The notes below the pieces were generated by a model. The model was given only the letters and a program-made list of their open reading frames with translations, was not told where the DNA came from and did no database searches. Source: an uncultured delta proteobacterium (GTDB lineage: Bacteria; Myxococcota_A; Bradymonadia; REDH01). Taken from it: DNA of 19,794 nt. Of the stretch, positions 14,540-19,794 are shown piece by piece (the stretch's first letter is position 1; each line of letters starts with the position of its first letter). The stretch covers positions 1-19,794 of the forward strand of contig CAIQPA010000251.1 of NCBI GenBank assembly GCA_903873545.1. Reading direction: 5' to 3'. The position numbers were made by a program, and so were the translations under genes.

Positions 14540-17500
14540 ATGTCGCGTCGAAATCGGATGACTACAATGAGCTTGGCGCTTGTGGGCGTTGCCTACCTCG
14601 CCGGATGTGCTGAGGTCCCCGGCGACATCGACCGGACGCAGCCCAACAAGATTGCGAAGAAGATGTTCGAGGGCGAGTGGTACTTCCGCCAGACGGTGGT
14701 TGATGCCAACTCGACCGCTTACACCATGTTCCAGGGCCTTGAAGGCAACATGGAGAAGCTCAAGTTCGAGTTCACCGAAGACAGCCTCATCGGTCGCCGG
14801 ACCCATGAAGATGTCATCGGCATCTCGACCAGCCAGCAGGGCGTTCAGGGCTTCACGCCCGAGTACGGCCAGCCGATTGTGAGCTTCCGCGTCAGCCAGT
14901 ACTTCGACGTGCAGCGTGACTACAGCGCCGCCACCGGCGAGCGTACCAACACCATCTCGGAGAACGGTTCGGACCGTCCCTGGTATGAGCGTGAGTACCT
15001 CCGGGTTGACTGGACCAACAACCAGATCTCCTCCGAGTCTGACCCCTTCCCGAGCATCGAGATGATGGGCCAAGTCGCCGTCACCCCGCAGGACTCCGGC
15101 AAGGAAATCACCTTCCGGACCGAGTGCTCCGACAAGGATGGCAAGTCTGTCGATTGCACGACGGAGAACAGCGAGGTCATCTACTTCGACGTTGTGACCA
15201 CCTACGTGAGCGCCTCGCCTTGGATCGAGTGCATCACTGACTTCGGTTACCCGAACAACGGCGCCGACTGCGGCCCCGAGACCATCGAGGTCCGTTCGTC
15301 GTTCCGCAAGATTGACCCGACCGACGATTACATCGCACGTCAGTACGACGAGTACGACATGCTCAAGTTCGGCTTCTTCCGGACCGAGCGCTGCGTCTAC
15401 GATCGCTTCTACGGCTGCCGCGACTCGTCGAAGGTGCTGCTCGCCAACAACTGGAAAATCTTCCAGAACTACCGCAACGAAGATGGCTCTGTGAAGCCGA
15501 TTGCTGAGCGCACTGCCAAGCCGCTGGCCTACTACCTCAACACGGAGTTGCCGGTCCCGCTGATCGACGACACCTTCCGTGCAACGGAGCAGTGGAGCGC
15601 GGTCTTCGCGCGTGCGGTGGCCGCCGCCCAGGGCAAGACCCCTGAGCAGGTCGGTCGCATGTTCTACCTCTGCTTCAACCCCGGCTTCGACAACATCGCC
15701 GACTTCCAGCCCACGATCGACGGTTGGAAGGCTGAGTTCAAGGACCCCGCTGCCGCCGACCTTCTGCAGGCCGCTGCTGAGGCCTCGGCCGAGGGCTATG
15801 CAAAGGGAATCTGCAAGCAGGTTGGCAAGGAGAAGCTCCTGGGCGACCTTCGCTACAGCTACATCAACTGGGTCAACAACCAGACCACGCTGCCCTGGGG
15901 CGGCTACGGCCCGAGCGCCGCAGACCCCATCACCGCCCAGATCGTGAGCGGCAACGCCAACATGAACGGCGCGAACTACGACGAGTCTGCAAACCGGGTC
16001 TACGAGCTCCTCCAGATCCTGCTCGGCGAGCTCGAGCCTGAGGATGTTGGCTTCGCGAAGCCGACGAAGGAGTACTTCGAGAGCCTCCGTGCCCAGTTCC
16101 CGGCGGATGCCTACTTCGGCAACCTCAAGAACGAGGGGCAGGCCAAGTACTTCAACTACCTCAAGGGCGAGATCAACAAGAACCTCAAGAACTTCGAGCG
16201 GGCCAAGCGCACCAACCTCGAGGTGCTGAACCGTCCCCGCGTCAAGACCATCCTCAAGCAGAAGCCTGAGTTCTTCCGCGCCAAGACCGCGATGCAGAGC
16301 GAGCCCCTCGAGGTCTTCCGCGGCTCGTCCGTGGAGCAGCGTGCCAAGCTCGCCGACTTCAAGCAGATCTTCCCCGCCGCCGAGATCGCCCGCCAGGCAG
16401 GCAAGGAGCTGACCGACGACGAGCAGACGATGGCCTCGAGCTTCGAGTCGCCCATCGACTTCGGCACGCTCAAGGCGGTTAGCCGCCGCATCAACGAGCG
16501 CCAGCGGCAGTTCGGCATGAAGAGCTTCTGCTTCATGGACGGCGCCTGGGACTCGGACATGGTGGGCCTTGCCTACCAGCTTGCCAAGTACCGCGCCGGG
16601 CTGCTTGAGCGGCACCCTGAGCTCGCGAACGACAGCGAGGCGCTCCGCCTCGAGCTCTGGCAGTGGGTCCGTGGCATCATGCACCGCGCGACGCTCGAGC
16701 ACGAAATCGGACACACGGTTGGCATGCGCCACCAGTTCCGCGCCTCGTCCGACGCGATGAACTACTTCCCGCAGTACTGGGCGCTTCGTCACGAGACCTT
16801 CAACGAAGACTGCGACGACGCGGGCTACAAGACCTTCAAGGTTGACGGCTACGCCACCGGTGACGTGGCCCCCGCCTCTTGCGGCGGCAGCGAAGCCGAC
16901 CGTCTGGCCCAGAGCCCCGCGCTGCTTCAGCAGCTCCGCGAGGGTCGTCTTGCCGACGGAACCGAGTTCGACAACAGCATCACCGAGTACCAGTACACCT
17001 CGACGATGGAGTACGCCCGCAAGCCCAACTCCGACATCTCGGGCCTCGGCATGTACGACTACGCCGCCATCGCCTTCTCCTACGTGAACATGGTTGAGGT
17101 CTTCAACGAGGCCCCGAGCAAGCTCAAGGTCCGCGCCAGCTTCGACCCCGTTACCGGCTCGTTCGACAGCAGCGTCATCTCCCGCTCGCCCAACAAGGTC
17201 ACCACCATGCTTGACGTGGACGACTACACCTACACCGCTGCTGGCGCGACCGACACCGACCCCGAGGGCGACCGGATCCGCGATAACCAGTGGACCTACT
17301 GGCACTACAGCACCCTGCCCGTCATGTTCTACAACACCGACGCCACCGCGATTGACCCGAACTCGAACGTGGCCTTCGCCTACGCTCCCGAGATCAAGGC
17401 CGGCCTTGCGCACCTCAAGGGAATGACCCCCATGTACAACCGCAGCATGCGGTTCGCCGACCAGCTCGGCGCCGGCGAGGTCAAGGTCCCCTACGGCTTC

Positions 17501-18994
17501 TGCTCGGACGAGTACAACGGCTCGGCCAGCGACTGCCGCGTCTTCGACTCCGGCGCCGACGAGTACGAGAACTTTGTCAACCTCAAGGAGATGTACGAGT
17601 CTCGCTACGTCTACTCGATGTTCCGTCGCGAGCGTCCTGGCTTCGCCATCTCGATCTACCCGGTCTTCGCCGGCTCGATGAGCAGCTTCTTCACGCCCGC
17701 GCTGAACGCCTACCAGTTCTGGCTCCTCAAGGCCTCGGGTCGTGGCGTCGAGTGGTACAACACCGAGCACGGCGGCCTCATGGCCTCGATCGCGGCGCAG
17801 GAAGCCATCAACTTCATTGCTGAGGCCATCACCATCCCCAGCCCCGGTACCTACGCGACGGACAACGTCACCGGCCAGCTCGTCAACCTCTCCTACGAGT
17901 ATGACTACCGCCTGCCCTCGACCTCCGAAGCCGCCCAGAAGGGCTACTACGGCGACGACTACACCAACGTGACCCTCTCGGACGGCGCCCGCTACAGCTT
18001 CGCGCAGTTCAAGGAGAACGAGGATGGCCAGATCGGTTACTACGACGCCTACTTCGGCCTCGGCACCGAGATCATGTCGCACTTCTGGCACAAGTATGCC
18101 GCGATGATCGCCCTGATGAGCGGCGACGTCGAGGTTGTCGGCGCCGACACCGACTCCAACCAGTCGGGCTTCGTCATCCCGCCCTACATCGTCTTCTCGG
18201 ACGACCTCACCAAGTTCATGGGTGGTATCATCACCGAGAACTTCGATGACGTGGGCCGCTGCGTGTCGCGTAACGAGGACGGTACCGTCACGATCGAGCC
18301 CATCCCGGCCATCCGCGGTGCTGGCCCCTCCTGCGCTGCCGGCCAGCAGATCCTCAACCCCTACGCCGACATCTACGGCCGCAGCGACTTCAACATGCGG
18401 ACGCTCGGCACGCTCTACCCCACGGCCTACTTCCAGTCGACCTACAGCTCGCGCTGGCTCGATAGCGCCGCCATCTACGTTGTCGCTCGCGACACCACGG
18501 GCGAACTCCCGGCCGGTTTCGAGTGGTTCACCTACACCAGCGACCTGGGCATCCAGTACGCCACGAAGATCCCCACCGGCTTCGACCCCACCGACCGGGC
18601 CTCGGACAAGATCCGCATCGGCTACGACATGCTCGCGAAGATGAACACGCTCCAGATCGAGAAGGACTCGCTCACGGAGATCTCGACCCTGCTCAATGGC
18701 CTCCCGGCCAGCGCCAGCGCGGCCGACTTCGAGGAGCTCTTCGTCGCCATCACGACGGACGGCCCCTCGGGTGACTCCTTCTCGTCGGTCGTCCGCGACC
18801 CCGAGTTCCAGGCCATCATCCGCGCAGGCTTCCTTGACCGCGCGGCAGTGAACCGCCTCGACTCGCTCGTGCCGGGCCTCATCGACAGCATCCTCTTCGA
18901 CCTCCAGTCGCAGGAAGAGGATGTTCGCTACCTTGCCGACTCCGTGCGCATGATGCAGGGCCTCAACGTCTTCATGCCCGGCATCGACTTCTAA
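14540..18994 (+). CDS. giant metzincin-type zinc metalloprotease lipoprotein
   Basis: The 1484-residue product starts MSRRNRMTTMSLALVGVAYL with a lipobox ending LAGC (Cys23), so it is an exported lipoprotein. AAGGAG (14528-14533) lies 6 nt before the ATG. The zinc site is HEIGHTVGMRH (721-731), the metzincin pattern HExxHxxGxxH with Glu722 as base. A candidate Met-turn TSTMEY (Met823) is followed by GLGMYDYAAIAFSY, as in bacterial Met-zincins of the DUF5117/DUF4953 type, although those are usually shorter. Residues about 25-700 form a large Tyr/Asp-rich N-terminal part. The part after 860 is beta-rich with acidic stretches (DVDDYTYTAAGATDTDPEGD) that could bind calcium. No transmembrane segment follows. 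It is preceded by the barrel gene, 77 bp away, and followed by a hairpin terminator. Proteolysis of surface or external protein is inferred; substrate unknown. Confidence 0.9.
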   Translation: MSRRNRMTTMSLALVGVAYLAGCAEVPGDIDRTQPNKIAKKMFEGEWYFRQTVVDANSTAYTMFQGLEGNMEKLKFEFTEDSLIGRRTHEDVIGISTSQQGVQGFTPEYGQPIVSFRVSQYFDVQRDYSAATGERTNTISENGSDRPWYEREYLRVDWTNNQISSESDPFPSIEMMGQVAVTPQDSGKEITFRTECSDKDGKSVDCTTENSEVIYFDVVTTYVSASPWIECITDFGYPNNGADCGPETIEVRSSFRKIDPTDDYIARQYDEYDMLKFGFFRTERCVYDRFYGCRDSSKVLLANNWKIFQNYRNEDGSVKPIAERTAKPLAYYLNTELPVPLIDDTFRATEQWSAVFARAVAAAQGKTPEQVGRMFYLCFNPGFDNIADFQPTIDGWKAEFKDPAAADLLQAAAEASAEGYAKGICKQVGKEKLLGDLRYSYINWVNNQTTLPWGGYGPSAADPITAQIVSGNANMNGANYDESANRVYELLQILLGELEPEDVGFAKPTKEYFESLRAQFPADAYFGNLKNEGQAKYFNYLKGEINKNLKNFERAKRTNLEVLNRPRVKTILKQKPEFFRAKTAMQSEPLEVFRGSSVEQRAKLADFKQIFPAAEIARQAGKELTDDEQTMASSFESPIDFGTLKAVSRRINERQRQFGMKSFCFMDGAWDSDMVGLAYQLAKYRAGLLERHPELANDSEALRLELWQWVRGIMHRATLEHEIGHTVGMRHQFRASSDAMNYFPQYWALRHETFNEDCDDAGYKTFKVDGYATGDVAPASCGGSEADRLAQSPALLQQLREGRLADGTEFDNSITEYQYTSTMEYARKPNSDISGLGMYDYAAIAFSYVNMVEVFNEAPSKLKVRASFDPVTGSFDSSVISRSPNKVTTMLDVDDYTYTAAGATDTDPEGDRIRDNQWTYWHYSTLPVMFYNTDATAIDPNSNVAFAYAPEIKAGLAHLKGMTPMYNRSMRFADQLGAGEVKVPYGFCSDEYNGSASDCRVFDSGADEYENFVNLKEMYESRYVYSMFRRERPGFAISIYPVFAGSMSSFFTPALNAYQFWLLKASGRGVEWYNTEHGGLMASIAAQEAINFIAEAITIPSPGTYATDNVTGQLVNLSYEYDYRLPSTSEAAQKGYYGDDYTNVTLSDGARYSFAQFKENEDGQIGYYDAYFGLGTEIMSHFWHKYAAMIALMSGDVEVVGADTDSNQSGFVIPPYIVFSDDLTKFMGGIITENFDDVGRCVSRNEDGTVTIEPIPAIRGAGPSCAAGQQILNPYADIYGRSDFNMRTLGTLYPTAYFQSTYSSRWLDSAAIYVVARDTTGELPAGFEWFTYTSDLGIQYATKIPTGFDPTDRASDKIRIGYDMLAKMNTLQIEKDSLTEISTLLNGLPASASAADFEELFVAITTDGPSGDSFSSVVRDPEFQAIIRAGFLDRAAVNRLDSLVPGLIDSILFDLQSQEEDVRYLADSVRMMQGLNVFMPGIDF

Positions 18995-19379
18995 GCCGCT
19001 CGGGCCTCACAGCCTGCGCGTTCGTTGGCCCGCTCTGCGGGCCTTCGCCGTTTTTGGCTCCCGACGTTGACGTTTCCGGCTCAGCTGCCGTCGGTGCTTC
19101 CTCTGTCTGTACACGCGTAGGAGTTCGCCGCGAGGGCGAGCTGTCTGGAGGGCCTCCTTCTGCGAGGCAGTCGCCCAGCCCTGCGCTGCGGCGCATGAGC
19201 TTCACTGCATCGCAGGCGGGAGACAGGTCTGCAGCAGCGAGCGCGGCGCTGCTGTCGGTCCATCAGGGCGAGGCCGCATCGGCCGCCCTTCGTGGCTCTC
19301 GGAGGGGTGACAGAGTGGTTGCAGCCTGCAGAGAGTGCAGGGCTGAACGAACAGCCCGCCCCTACCCTCGTCGGCCTGC
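18995..19379. other. gene-poor gap between metalloprotease gene and PBP gene
   Basis: The 385 bp hold the terminator at 19027-19055 and, near 19322-19345, an imperfect hairpin (CAGCCTGCA and TGCAGGGCTG) without a T-run, which might end the PBP transcript on the minus strand. Short open frames here lack ribosome binding sites and any family resemblance, so I call no gene. No tRNA cloverleaf or mobile-element end is visible. Confidence 0.6.
19027..19055 (+). terminator. hairpin terminator after the metalloprotease gene
   Basis: GGCCCGC (19027-19033), loop TCT and GCGGGCC (19037-19043) form a perfect 7-bp stem. A TTTTT run (19051-19055) follows after 7 nt, so it is a slightly displaced intrinsic terminator. 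It begins 32 nt after the stop. Confidence 0.6.
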
Positions 19380-19794
19380 CTAGAAGCCGTCGTCGGGTGC
19401 GCCCTGCTCGCCGCTGCCCTGTACGGCGCCACCCTGCAGGATGAGGTCGTTGACCGATGGGTCGCCCGCAGTGGAGCCGGCCGCTGTCGGCTCGGTGCCG
19501 GCAAGAAAGTACTCGGTGCGCGACTTCTTCGTCTCCGCACTCACCAGCATGCCCGTCGCTGTATCGACAACGGCCGAGACAATGCCTTCCGGGGCTGCTG
19601 CGAAGGCTGGCGGCCGGCGCTGCTCAATGGCTGCCCGCATCGCCTCGGTCCAGATCGGGACGGCGCTGCCACCGCCTGTCGCGCCGCGACCCAGCGGGCC
19701 GTTGTCGTCACGGCCGAGCCAGACACCCATTACAAGGTCGCTGGTGAAGCCGATGAACCAGGCATCGCGGGCGTCGTTGGTGGTCCCCGTCTTG
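19380..19794 (-). CDS. mrcA: class A penicillin-binding protein (PBP1A-like), C-terminal end only
   Basis: The frame runs in from the right edge and gives the last 137 residues of a peptidoglycan glycosyltransferase/transpeptidase. It shows the KTGTTNDARDAWFIGF box (the third catalytic motif of the transpeptidase) and VMGVWLGRDDNGPLGRGATG, then GSAVPIWTEAM, as at the end of PBP1A proteins. After that comes a 60-odd-residue Ala/Thr/Gly-rich acidic tail with no hydrophobic C-terminal segment. The ATG at 19730 is internal, because the KTG box lies upstream of it. The SxxK serine and glycosyltransferase domain are outside the window, so assignment to PBP1A rather than another class A PBP rests on this end only. 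Confidence 0.9.
   Translation of the reverse strand, partial: KTGTTNDARDAWFIGFTSDLVMGVWLGRDDNGPLGRGATGGGSAVPIWTEAMRAAIEQRRPPAFAAAPEGIVSAVVDTATGMLVSAETKKSRTEYFLAGTEPTAAGSTAGDPSVNDLILQGGAVQGSGEQGAPDDGF

Noticed and set aside
14459..18091. A 1210-codon open frame on the minus strand opposite the metalloprotease gene
   Set aside because: It mirrors the codon bias of the plus-strand gene (GC-rich third positions leave few antisense stops). Its product is a Val/Leu/Gly/Asp-rich composition with no motif, and the plus frame has a lipobox, ribosome binding site and zinc motif.
19054..19383. A 109-codon plus-strand open frame after the metalloprotease gene
   Set aside because: It begins at the terminator tail, has no ribosome binding site, resembles no family, and its 3' end overlaps the PBP gene.

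Overview
The window is a GC-rich (roughly 60-65%) bacterial chromosome segment. It holds 13 protein-coding genes, two of them cut by the window edges. I see no tRNA, rRNA, CRISPR array, insertion sequence or phage gene. The gene content suggests a Gram-negative bacterium of the Myxococcota/Bradymonadota (former Deltaproteobacteria) type: a plant-type glutamate-cysteine ligase, lipoboxes and an outer-membrane barrel, a Ser/Thr kinase-like protein, a very cysteine-rich lipoprotein with CPTGQTC modules, EGSG repeats in an exported protein, and a giant HExxHxxGxRH lipoprotein. The phylum is an inference from content; no rRNA is present to confirm it.

Layout. Positions 1-1351 hold the 3' end of gshA (glutathione synthesis). 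Positions 1538-4782 hold the conserved translation and nucleotide block rpsB-tsf-pyrH-frr, all on the plus strand, with a candidate promoter and leader hairpin ahead of rpsB and an intrinsic terminator between tsf and pyrH. The usual followers of frr (uppS, cdsA) are absent. Instead, 4836-7037 encodes a 733-residue lipoprotein with helical repeats. Convergent to it, with stops only 6 bp apart, lies a minus-strand gene (7044-8810) for a 588-residue lipoprotein with about 87 cysteines.

From a 188-bp divergent promoter region, a ParA-type ATPase (8999-9868) is transcribed on the plus strand. It is coupled by an ATGA overlap to an exported M15/DUF882-type murein peptidase (9865-10794). That peptidase gene overlaps by 4 bp, stop to stop, a minus-strand gene (10791-12245, TTG start) for a membrane-anchored protein-kinase fold that has lost its catalytic Asp and DFG Gly, so a probable pseudokinase.

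Divergent from it is yhbY (12498-12938, ribosome-assembly RNA-binding protein). Next come an exported beta-barrel-like protein with 42-bp/14-residue EGSG repeats (13185-14462, GTG start) and a 1484-residue metzincin-type metalloprotease lipoprotein (14540-18994), which look like one transcription unit. A hairpin terminator follows. After 385 bp with no convincing gene, the 3' end of a class A penicillin-binding protein (KTGTT box) runs in from the right edge on the minus strand.

Functional reading: the left third is core housekeeping. The right two thirds is a cell-envelope neighbourhood with three lipoproteins, one barrel, one murein peptidase, one PBP, and two cytoplasmic regulators or positioners (ParA-like and pseudokinase). 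The least described parts are the barrel plus giant metalloprotease pair, the ParA-murein peptidase pair, the pseudokinase and the Cys-rich lipoprotein.
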